Under the pieces are notes generated by a model, which had not been told where the DNA came from, made no database searches, and worked only from the letters and a program-made list of their open reading frames with translations. Shown here piece by piece: positions 1 through 6,187 of a DNA stretch of 9,217 nucleotides. Source of the DNA: DASYSA01 sp036003885 (lineage in GTDB: Bacteria; Acidobacteriota; Blastocatellia; UBA7656); NCBI GenBank assembly GCA_036003885.1, contig DASYSA010000317.1, positions 1-9,217 on the forward strand. The letters run 5' to 3'. The translations under genes and the position numbers were made by a program. The first letter of the stretch is position 1, and every line of letters starts with the position of its first letter.

Positions 1-1
1 C

Positions 2-67
2 GACCACGTCGAGATGGATGAGTTGTGGGATGAAGCCAAGAGGAAAGAGAAGCAAGGGACTGCTTGA
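2..67 (+). CDS. C-terminal end of a MazG-like nucleotide pyrophosphohydrolase (partial)
   Basis: Only the last 21 codons and the TGA stop are inside the window; the gene begins upstream. The visible tail reads EMDELWDEAKRKEKQGTA after DHV. It is a short charged helix of the type that ends MazG-family nucleoside triphosphate pyrophosphohydrolases, which remove aberrant or excess NTPs, where a LEEMDxLWxEAK-like ending is usual. The match rests on a very short stretch, so other helical C-termini are possible. The stop lies 78 bases before the cstA start. The gap shows no hairpin or heptad repeat, so co-transcription with cstA is possible but not shown. Confidence 0.5.
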   Translation, partial: DHVEMDELWDEAKRKEKQGTA

Positions 68-133
68 AGCTTATTTCGGCGGGTGCTAGTATCCGGGCCG
101 CAACCAGGACCAGATAAGATACCGGTTCGCCCT

Positions 134-140
134 AAGGAGG
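134..140 (+). promoter_or_regulatory. Ribosome binding site that sets the cstA start
   Basis: AAGGAGG stands 5 bases before the ATG at 146. An in-frame ATG at 83 would add 21 residues rich in Pro and charge (MLVSGPQPGPDKIPV...) that do not look like the start of a membrane protein, and it has no comparable site upstream. The start at 146 is therefore preferred. Confidence 0.85.
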
Positions 141-145
141 ACCAT

Positions 146-2011
146 ATGAGCGCTCTTCCGATAATGATCGGAGTGCTTTGCATTCTGGCCATCGCCTATC
201 GCTACTACAGCGCCTTCATTGCAACGAAGGTGCTGGTGCTGGACGACTCGCGGGTGACGCCGGCTCACACAATGAATGACGGCCAGAACTACTACCCGAC
301 AAACAAGTGGGTCTTGTTCGGTCATCACTTCGCGGCGATCTCGGGAGCCGGCCCCCTGGTCGGACCGGTGCTGGCTGCGCAGTTCGGGTTTCTGCCCGGC
401 TTGTTGTGGCTGGTTATCGGCGTAGTGCTTGGCGGAGCGGTCCACGACTTCGTGACGATTGCGGCCTCGATCAGGAGACGCGGCAAATCGCTCGCCGAGA
501 TCGCGAGGACTGAAGTGAGTCCGCTGTCTGGCCTGGTAACCGGAATTGCGATCCTGTTCATAGTCGTCATCGCGCTGGCGGGACTTGGTCTCGTAGTGGT
601 GAAGGCGCTGGGAGAGAGTCCCTGGGGTACCTTCACTGTTGGGTTCACGATCCCGCTCGCTTTGTTCATGGGCCTCTACATGTACAAATTTCGAAAGGGG
701 AAGGTTCGCGAAGCAACGATCCTGGGGGTGATCGGCCTGTTCTTTGCTGTGATTCTTGGGGGACGCATTGCCGAGTCATCGCTTGCATCGACCTTCACGT
801 TTTCGGAAGCGACGATAACCTATATGATGGCCGGCTACGGGTTCATCGCCTCAGTGCTGCCGGTCTGGCTGCTGCTCTGCCCTCGCGACTATCTCAGCTC
901 TTATATGAAGATCGGGACAGTGGCTTTCCTGATCATCGGCGTGATCGTGGTTGCGCCCCACCTCCAAATGCCGCCGGTCACACCCTTCGTGGCGGGCGGC
1001 GGGCCGATCATTCCGGGCAAGATCTATCCGTTCGTATTCATCACGATCGCCTGCGGAGCCATCTCCGGATTTCACTCGCTGATCAACTCTGGTACGACGC
1101 CGAAGATGCTGAACAAGGAGACCGACGCTCGAATGATCAGCTACGGCGGCATGTTGATGGAGGGGTTGGTTGGTGTCGTCGCGTTGATCGCGGCGACTTC
1201 GCTTCTTCCGGGCGACTACTTCTCGATCAACATCGACCAGTCGACCGAGCAGAAGAAGGCCGCTTACGTGCAGTTTGTGGACACGCACAGCACGGACAGC
1301 TTCAACATGCACGAAGAGAAGCTGCAGCAGTTGACCGAGGAGACGGGTGAGAAGAATCTGCGGGGACGAACCGGCGGCGCGGTTACTCTCGCGGTCGGCA
1401 TAGCGCAGATATTTTCCGGGATCCCGGGACTTGGCGGGCTGATGAAGTACTGGTATCACTTCGCGATCATGTTTGAGGCTCTCTTTATTCTAACGACGAT
1501 CGATACCGGGACCCGTGTAGCTCGATTCATGCTCGGAGAATTTGCCGGCAGGTTCTATAAGCCGCTGGAACGGCCCGACTGGATGCCGGGAGCGATCATT
1601 ACGAGCGCTCTGATCGTATTCGGATGGACCTACTTCATCCGCACCGGTTCGATTTCGACGATCTGGCCTATGTTCGGAATAGCGAACCAGTTGCTGGCAG
1701 CGATAGCGCTGTGCGTGGGGACGACGGTCATCATAAACTCGGGGCGAGCCAGATATGCGTGGGTGACGATAACCCCGCTGGTGTTTGTTGCGACGACGAC
1801 GCTGACGGCCGGATGGCGATCGATATTCGACAATTTCCTGAAGGATACGTTGAATCCTGAAACGGCCTTTCGTGGATACTTGAACACGTCGCTGACGGCA
1901 ATCATGATGACCTGCGTCGTGATCGTGCTGATCGACTCTCTGTTTCGCTGGCGGCGCACACTGAGGGGGCATGCTGTAGCGGTGGAGCCGCTGGCCCAGG
2001 TGGGAGACTAG
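146..2011 (+). CDS. cstA: CstA-family carbon starvation protein, predicted pyruvate/peptide transporter
   Basis: This encodes a polytopic inner-membrane protein of 621 residues. CstA/BtsT proteins take up pyruvate, and in some species peptides, and are typically induced when preferred carbon runs out. Visible signatures are YRYYSAFI near residue 18, the conserved NDGQNYYPTNKWVLFGHHFA block (44-63) continuing into ISGAGPLVGP (65-74), and a GGAVHDF helix end. Many hydrophobic segments follow. A hydrophilic, Glu/Lys-rich stretch lies at about 359-411. The block FEALFILTTIDTGTRVARFM (about 443-462) marks the C-terminal CstA-type membrane domain. The protein is shorter than the E. coli CstA of about 700 residues but looks intact. 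A strong AAGGAGG site fixes the start. The stop is followed at once by an inverted heptad repeat, which may shape the 3' end of its mRNA. Substrate choice cannot be read from the sequence. Confidence 0.93.
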   Translation: MSALPIMIGVLCILAIAYRYYSAFIATKVLVLDDSRVTPAHTMNDGQNYYPTNKWVLFGHHFAAISGAGPLVGPVLAAQFGFLPGLLWLVIGVVLGGAVHDFVTIAASIRRRGKSLAEIARTEVSPLSGLVTGIAILFIVVIALAGLGLVVVKALGESPWGTFTVGFTIPLALFMGLYMYKFRKGKVREATILGVIGLFFAVILGGRIAESSLASTFTFSEATITYMMAGYGFIASVLPVWLLLCPRDYLSSYMKIGTVAFLIIGVIVVAPHLQMPPVTPFVAGGGPIIPGKIYPFVFITIACGAISGFHSLINSGTTPKMLNKETDARMISYGGMLMEGLVGVVALIAATSLLPGDYFSINIDQSTEQKKAAYVQFVDTHSTDSFNMHEEKLQQLTEETGEKNLRGRTGGAVTLAVGIAQIFSGIPGLGGLMKYWYHFAIMFEALFILTTIDTGTRVARFMLGEFAGRFYKPLERPDWMPGAIITSALIVFGWTYFIRTGSISTIWPMFGIANQLLAAIALCVGTTVIINSGRARYAWVTITPLVFVATTTLTAGWRSIFDNFLKDTLNPETAFRGYLNTSLTAIMMTCVVIVLIDSLFRWRRTLRGHAVAVEPLAQVGD

Positions 2012-2103
2012 GAAATGGGAAGTGCGAAATGCGAAATGCGAAGTGCGTGAGGGAATTTCGAATTTCGCATTTCGAATTTCGCATTTCCCCATTCCCATTC
2101 CCC
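2012..2103 (+). repeat. Heptad inverted repeat element A (AAATGCG type), between cstA and coxS
   Basis: The left arm (2013-2047) is five 7-base units: AAATGGG, AAGTGCG, AAATGCG, AAATGCG, AAGTGCG. The right arm (2054-2103) is AATTTCG, AATTTCG, CATTTCG, AATTTCG, CATTTCC, then two CCATTCC-like units. Bases 2017-2047 and 2059-2089 are inverted copies at 27 of 31 positions. Two of the four differences become G-U pairs in RNA, and the loop is about 11 bases. The element begins on the base after the cstA stop. There is no U-tract typical of an intrinsic terminator. Confidence 0.85.
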
Positions 2104-2136
2104 TTGTAAAACGGGCTAACAAGGTTGTATAACAAC
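2104..2136 (+). promoter_or_regulatory. Candidate sigma-70-type promoter for the cox-like cluster, with a palindrome over the -10
   Basis: TTGTAA at 2104-2109 (4 of 6 to TTGACA) and TATAAC at 2128-2133 (5 of 6 to TATAAT) are 18 bases apart, which would start transcription near 2140, about 55 bases before coxS. The -10 sits inside GTTGTATAACAAC (2124-2136), a palindrome with GTTGT/ACAAC arms that could be an operator. This is pattern matching only; the organism's sigma factor preferences are unknown. Confidence 0.35.
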
Positions 2137-2182
2137 CGGGCTCGGTTCTGTGAGCATTCCACAACTCTCTGTCAATACCAAG

Positions 2183-2190
2183 TGAGGTGG
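2183..2190 (+). promoter_or_regulatory. Ribosome binding site that sets the coxS start
   Basis: TGAGGTGG lies 5 bases before the ATG at 2196. A GTG at 2187, in frame, falls inside this site and has no ribosome binding site of its own. The ATG is the better start, and it places the cluster cysteines at the family positions. Confidence 0.75.
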
Positions 2191-2195
2191 CTCCT

Positions 2196-2684
2196 ATGAA
2201 GAAGGCTATCAACGTCAGCGTTAACGAGGTGGTCCACCAGAGCGAAGTTGAGCCCCGACTCCTGCTCGTCCACTATTTGAGAGACGTGCTGGGTCTGACG
2301 GGAACACACATCGGCTGCGAAACCTCGATCTGCGGCGCCTGCACGGTGAATCTGGATGGCCAGGCGGTTAAGTCATGCACTGTGTTTGCGGTGCAGGCCG
2401 ATGGCGCGAAGATCACAACCATCGAAGGGCTCGCCGTCGACGGCCAGTTGCACGAAGTGCAGGAAGGGTTCTGGGAACAGCATGGTTTGCAATGCGGCTA
2501 TTGCACGCCCGGCATGATCATGGCTTCCGCGCAGATTCTGGACCGCAATCCCGATCCGAGCCGAGACGAGATACGACACGGCCTCGAAGGGAATCTGTGC
2601 CGCTGTACCGGCTACCAGCACATTGTAGAGGCGGTGCAGTACGCGTCCCGCAAGATGAAGAGCCGGTCGGCGACTGGAGACTAG
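2196..2684 (+). CDS. coxS: CoxS-like [2Fe-2S] small subunit of a molybdenum hydroxylase
   Basis: This encodes 162 residues, the normal size for the iron-sulfur subunit of the CO dehydrogenase/xanthine oxidase family. It carries electrons from the Mo site in the large subunit to FAD in the medium subunit. The N-terminal plant-ferredoxin-like domain holds C41, C46, C49 and C61 (GCETSICGACTVNLDG, then KSC). The C-terminal helical domain holds C100 and C103 (QCGYCTPGM) and C135 and C137 (NLCRCTGY), so all eight ligands for two [2Fe-2S] clusters are present. No signal peptide is seen, so it should act on the cytoplasmic side. It is first in an S-L-M-G cluster; a candidate promoter lies upstream and a heptad inverted repeat begins at its stop codon. 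The same fold serves other family members such as isoquinoline or aldehyde oxidoreductases, so the family is certain but the substrate is not. Confidence 0.95.
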   Translation: MKKAINVSVNEVVHQSEVEPRLLLVHYLRDVLGLTGTHIGCETSICGACTVNLDGQAVKSCTVFAVQADGAKITTIEGLAVDGQLHEVQEGFWEQHGLQCGYCTPGMIMASAQILDRNPDPSRDEIRHGLEGNLCRCTGYQHIVEAVQYASRKMKSRSATGD

Positions 2685-2783
2685 TCATTTGGTCACTTGT
2701 CATTGGTCACTTGTCATTTGTCCGGAACGGGCTTGGCCTTGGACGGAATGCAAATGACAAATGACAAAGGACAAGTGACAAGG
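2684..2783 (+). repeat. Heptad inverted repeat element B (GTCATTT/AAATGAC type), between coxS and coxL
   Basis: The left arm starts on the last base of the coxS stop codon: GTCATTT (2684-2690), one extra G, then GTCACTT, GTCATTG, GTCACTT, GTCATTT (2692-2719). The right arm is AAATGAC, AAATGAC, AAAGGAC, AAGTGAC (2752-2779) and AAGG. The innermost and outermost paired units match exactly; the middle two carry one and two differences. The 32-base centre (2720-2751) is itself flanked by GTCC and GGAC. The coxL ribosome binding site TTGGAGG (2784-2790) follows directly, so folding could affect coxL translation. Confidence 0.85.
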
Positions 2784-2794
2784 TTGGAGGATTT

Positions 2795-5140
2795 ATGGCC
2801 AAGTATGTTGGACAAAGAGTGAAACGCACCGAGGACCCGCGCTTGATCCAGGGCCTCGGTCACTACGTCGATGACATCAAGCTGCCCGATACTCTCCACG
2901 TTGCGTTCCTGCGCTCGATTCACGCGCACGCAAGAATCACCAGCATCGACACCAGCGAGGCCGCACACGCGCCAGGAGTTGTCGCGGTCTATACCGGGAA
3001 AGATGTCCAGAAGGTAGGGCCCGTTCCCTGCGCCGCCGCCCTCCCCGGCCTGAAGGTTCCCGACTATCGGGTGCTCGCAGGGGACCACGTGGTATTCGTG
3101 GGCCAACCCATCGCCGCCGTTGTCGCCACCGACCGCTATGCGGCGCGAGATGCGATCGACCTGATCATGGTTGACTACGACGAGCTCCCGGCGGTGATCG
3201 ACGTCGAAGCCGCGGCAAAAGGCGGCCCGCTCGTCTATGAGGAATACGGCGACAACATCGCTTACACGCTCACGGCTGGTGAGGGCGACATCGACGCCGG
3301 GCTCGCCTCCGCCGACCGCATAGTCAAGCAGCGACTCGTCCACCAGCGGCTTGCGCCGATTGCGATGGAAGGCCGGGGCGTACTGGCGCGCTACTATCCG
3401 GGAGAGAAGGAACTCACCATCTGGTCTTCGACCCAGATACCCCACTTGCTCAGGACGCAGCTCGCGATAATGCTGGGCATGCCCGAGAACAAGCTTCGGG
3501 TCATCACTCCCGAAGTTGGCGGTGGATTCGGTTCGAAGCTCAACGTCTACGCTGAAGAAGCGCTGCTGGGTTGGATATCGATGCAACTTGGGAAGCCGGT
3601 CAAGTGGATCGAGGGTCGTCGCGAGAATATTCAGGCCACGATTCACGGTCGCGGCCAGGTCGGCTACATCGAGATCGGCTGCAAAAACGACGGCACGATT
3701 ACAGGACTCCGTTACAACGTCTTTGCCGACATGGGCGCGTATCACCAACTGCTTACGCCTGCGATTCCTACGCTCACGGGGCTGATGTTGTCGGGGTGCT
3801 ACAAGATCCCCGCGATTCAGATGAACGTGACCGCGTGCTTCACCAACAAGATGGCGACCGATGCTTACAGAGGCGCGGGTCGGCCCGAAGCCACTCACGT
3901 CATCGAGCGGGCGCTCGATCTTGTGGCCGACGAATTGAAGCTGGACCCGGTTGAAGTGCGGCGCAGGAATTTCCCCACTCCTGAAGAGTTTCCATTCAAG
4001 ACCGCTACCGGACTCTTTTACGACAGCGGCAACTATCAAGGCGCGCTCGATCGGGCGCTCGAGATGGCCGACTATGCCAGCCTCCGCGCAGAACAGAGGA
4101 AGGCGCGCGACCAGGGACGGCTGATAGGCATTGGCGTATCGACCTATGTCGAGATATGTGCGATCGGGCCTTCGCAGGCGACGCCGGCGGGCGGATGGGA
4201 GAGCGCAACAGTGCGAATCGAACCGACCGGCATGGTGACCGTGCTCACGGGAGCCTCACCGCACGGACAGGGACAAGAGACGTCTTTTGCGCAACTCGCC
4301 GCTGATGAACTAGGCGTGGATATGGACCACGTCACGGTCATTCACGGCGACACCTCCATCGTGCAGTATGGCATCGGCACGTTCGGGAGCCGCGCCACGG
4401 CGGTTGGCGGAACCGCAGTGTTCATGGCGATCGCGAAGCTCAAGGAGAAGGCGGCGAAGATTGCCGCTCACATGCTCGGCGTTGAGGAATCGACTGTCGG
4501 GTTCAGCGAAGGGCAGTTCGCTGTCCAGGCCGCCCAGGCTGCGGCGGGCGGCGCCTCTTCGTCGGCGGGGAGCTCCGGCAGGAGCATCACGATTCAGGAG
4601 GTCGCGCTCGCAGCTCACCTTGCCAAGGAGATACCACCGGGCAGCGAGCCCGGGCTGTCGGCGACTCACTTCTTCGAGCCGACGAACTTTACTTTCCCGT
4701 TCGGCACTCACATCGCGGTCGTCGAAGTTGATCGCGAGACCGGAGAGGTGAAGTTCCTGCGCTACGTGGGAGTGGACGATTGCGGGAAGGTGCTGAATCC
4801 GATGCTGGTCGACGGCCAGATCCACGGGGGCATCGTTCAGGCGCTCGGCCAGGCGCTCTATGAGGAGCTTGTTTACGACGAGCAGGGACAACTCATAACC
4901 GGAACATTGATGGACTACGCAGTGCCGAAGGCTGCCTTTATTCCGTGGATGGAACTCGATCGCACGGAGACGCCTTCGCCGGTCAATCCGCTTGGGGTTA
5001 AGGGCGTGGGCGAGGCCGGAACCATCGGGGCGACGCCGGCGATAGTGAATGCGCTGGTTGATGCGCTCGAGCCATTCGGCGTGCGCCATCTGGACATGCC
5101 GGTCAGGCCGGAAAGCCTGTGGCGAATAATCAACGCCTAG
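2795..5140 (+). CDS. coxL: Form II CoxL-like molybdopterin-binding large subunit (putative aerobic CO dehydrogenase or related hydroxylase)
   Basis: This encodes 781 residues, slightly shorter than the roughly 809 of classical CoxL. It is the catalytic subunit, binding the Mo-pterin cytosine dinucleotide cofactor and substrate. Visible family blocks are VGQRVKRTEDPRLIQGLGHY near the N-terminus, the GGGFGSK loop (242-248), the active-site loop AYRGAGR (357-363), GASPHGQGQETSFAQLAADE, GTFGSRATAVGGTA, and GVKGVGEAGTIGATPA with the catalytic Glu at 740. AYRGAGR is the form II signature; form I enzymes with proven CO oxidation carry AYxCSFR, whose Cys binds copper. That Cys is absent, so CO may not be the substrate; an aldehyde or N-heterocycle is equally possible. 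A Gln/Ala/Gly/Ser-rich stretch lies at about 576-597. The ribosome binding site TTGGAGG sits 4 bases before the ATG. Cofactor-maturation genes (coxD/E/F, mobA-like) are not in the window. Confidence 0.93.
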   Translation: MAKYVGQRVKRTEDPRLIQGLGHYVDDIKLPDTLHVAFLRSIHAHARITSIDTSEAAHAPGVVAVYTGKDVQKVGPVPCAAALPGLKVPDYRVLAGDHVVFVGQPIAAVVATDRYAARDAIDLIMVDYDELPAVIDVEAAAKGGPLVYEEYGDNIAYTLTAGEGDIDAGLASADRIVKQRLVHQRLAPIAMEGRGVLARYYPGEKELTIWSSTQIPHLLRTQLAIMLGMPENKLRVITPEVGGGFGSKLNVYAEEALLGWISMQLGKPVKWIEGRRENIQATIHGRGQVGYIEIGCKNDGTITGLRYNVFADMGAYHQLLTPAIPTLTGLMLSGCYKIPAIQMNVTACFTNKMATDAYRGAGRPEATHVIERALDLVADELKLDPVEVRRRNFPTPEEFPFKTATGLFYDSGNYQGALDRALEMADYASLRAEQRKARDQGRLIGIGVSTYVEICAIGPSQATPAGGWESATVRIEPTGMVTVLTGASPHGQGQETSFAQLAADELGVDMDHVTVIHGDTSIVQYGIGTFGSRATAVGGTAVFMAIAKLKEKAAKIAAHMLGVEESTVGFSEGQFAVQAAQAAAGGASSSAGSSGRSITIQEVALAAHLAKEIPPGSEPGLSATHFFEPTNFTFPFGTHIAVVEVDRETGEVKFLRYVGVDDCGKVLNPMLVDGQIHGGIVQALGQALYEELVYDEQGQLITGTLMDYAVPKAAFIPWMELDRTETPSPVNPLGVKGVGEAGTIGATPAIVNALVDALEPFGVRHLDMPVRPESLWRIINA

Positions 5141-5156
5141 AGGACTCCGCCCGGGC

Positions 5157-5179
5157 ACTGAATTCAGTCTGCATTGCAG
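5157..5179. promoter_or_regulatory. Two adjacent short palindromes in the coxL-coxM gap
   Basis: ACTGAATTCAGT (5157-5168) is a perfect 12-base palindrome, followed without a gap by CTGCATTGCAG (5169-5179), a 5-base inverted repeat around one T. They sit just before the coxM ribosome binding site. They could be a protein-binding site or weak RNA hairpins; there is no direct evidence for either, and short palindromes also occur by chance. Confidence 0.3.
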
Positions 5180-5195
5180 CAGGGAGGAAAGGACA

Positions 5196-6062
5196 ATGAT
5201 TCCAGCACAGTTTGAATATGTGGCTCCAAAGACTCTTGAGGAAGCGATCTCGTTGTTGGCCAAGAACCCTGACGAGGCAAAGATACTCGCCGGCGGCCAC
5301 AGTTTGATCCCGGCGATGAAGCTTCGGCTGGCGATGCCGCAGATGCTGATCGACCTTGGCCGCATCAAGGACCTGTCGTACATTCGCGAGGACGGCGGCC
5401 GCATCTCGATCGGAGCGATGACCACTCACTATCAGCTGGAATCATCGGACCGTCTGCGCGATCTCTGTCCGCTGTTGCCCGAGACTGCGGCGCAGATTGG
5501 CGATGTCCAGGTGCGTAACAAAGGGACGATTGGGGGCAGTCTCGCTCACTCGGATCCGGCCGCTGACTGGCCTGCTGCGATTATTGCGCTGTCTGCCGAA
5601 ATGGTAGCGGTCAAGGCGAACGGTGAGCGCGTGATCAAAGCCGACGACTTCTTCGTCGATATGCTGACCACAGCGCTCCAGCCGGGCGAGATCCTTCGCG
5701 AGATTCGCATCACTGTGCCTCAAGGTCGCGTAGGTCAGGCTTATATGAAGGTCGCGCAGCCCGCTTCAGGCTTCGCCGTCGTTGGAGTCGCCGTGAACCT
5801 GGTGCGCGATCAAGGGGGCGCCTGCACGTCTGCGAGCATTGGGGTGACCGGAGTCGCTTCGAAAGCGTATCGAGCGAACGGCGTCGAAACGGCGCTGGTC
5901 GGCAGTTCGCTGGACGGGAAGGCCATTGCCGCGGCTGCGGTGCATGCAACTGACGGAATCGACGCGAACGGCGACCTGTACGCGTCGGACGACTACCGCC
6001 GCCATCTCGCCCAGGTCTACACTCGCCGCGCGATTGAAGCGGCTGCCTCAAGGGCGAAATAA
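5196..6062 (+). CDS. coxM: CoxM-like FAD-binding medium subunit of the molybdenum hydroxylase
   Basis: This encodes 288 residues, the expected size of the flavin subunit. It accepts electrons from the CoxS clusters onto FAD and passes them to the respiratory chain. The two FAD-binding motifs are at the positions usual for CoxM: AGGHS at 32-36 (in LAGGHSLIPAMKLRL) and TIGGS at 111-115 (in RNKGTIGGSLAHSDPAAD). The C-terminal half (for example MKVAQPASGFAVVGVAVNL) resembles the CO dehydrogenase flavoprotein C-terminal domain. The ATG at 5196 has AGGGAGG (5181-5187) 8 bases upstream. The gap of 55 bases after coxL suggests one transcript. The S-L-M order matches form II clusters, whereas form I clusters run M-S-L. 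A heptad inverted repeat starts on the base after the TAA stop. Both FAD motifs are intact and nothing looks broken. Confidence 0.94.
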   Translation: MIPAQFEYVAPKTLEEAISLLAKNPDEAKILAGGHSLIPAMKLRLAMPQMLIDLGRIKDLSYIREDGGRISIGAMTTHYQLESSDRLRDLCPLLPETAAQIGDVQVRNKGTIGGSLAHSDPAADWPAAIIALSAEMVAVKANGERVIKADDFFVDMLTTALQPGEILREIRITVPQGRVGQAYMKVAQPASGFAVVGVAVNLVRDQGGACTSASIGVTGVASKAYRANGVETALVGSSLDGKAIAAAAVHATDGIDANGDLYASDDYRRHLAQVYTRRAIEAAASRAK

Positions 6063-6184
6063 GAAACGTTTCGCGTTTTGCGTTTTACGTTTTACGTTCC
6101 GCCCACAATACCGTACGGATAACTGGTGAGGAACAGGCTTGATTACTGAACGTAAAACGCAAAACGCTAAACGTAAAACGTTCT
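6063..6184 (+). repeat. Heptad inverted repeat element C (CGTTTTA/CGTAAAA type), between coxM and coxG
   Basis: The left arm holds CGTTTCG, CGTTTTG, CGTTTTA, CGTTTTA, CGTTCCG (6067-6101). The right arm holds CGTAAAA, CGCAAAA, CGCTAAA, CGTAAAA (6151-6178), then CGTTC. The arms are inverted copies with about four differences over some 34 bases. The centre of roughly 50 bases contains the palindrome CCGTACGG (6111-6118). The left end is the palindrome GAAACGTTTC (6063-6072), on the base after the coxM stop. The right arm runs to within a few bases of the coxG ATG and takes the place where a ribosome binding site would be. Confidence 0.87.
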
Positions 6185-6187
6185 TTT

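Noticed and set aside
83..145. N-terminal extension of cstA from an upstream ATG
   Set aside because: No ribosome binding site precedes it and the added residues do not fit the family N-terminus; the ATG at 146 has an ideal AAGGAGG.
2012..2103. Standard intrinsic terminator after cstA
   Set aside because: The stem is AT-rich, mismatched and not followed by a T-run; a role in 3' ends is possible but a classical terminator call is not supported.
1490..2212. Open frame of 240 codons on the - strand through the cstA end and element A
   Set aside because: Its sequence includes translated heptad repeats and antisense cstA codons; no family features are present.
2012..2790. CRISPR array or phage-type tandem repeats
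   Set aside because: Units are 7 bases without spacers and are arranged as inverted arms; no cas genes are present.
2714..4039. Long open frame of 441 codons on the - strand
   Set aside because: It lies opposite coxL, whose conserved motifs are certain. Its translation is Arg/Asp/Val-rich with no recognisable domain, as expected of an antisense shadow in GC-biased coding DNA.
4310..5425. Long open frame of 371 codons on the - strand
   Set aside because: It is antisense to the coxL end and coxM start, crosses both genes, and has no recognisable motif.
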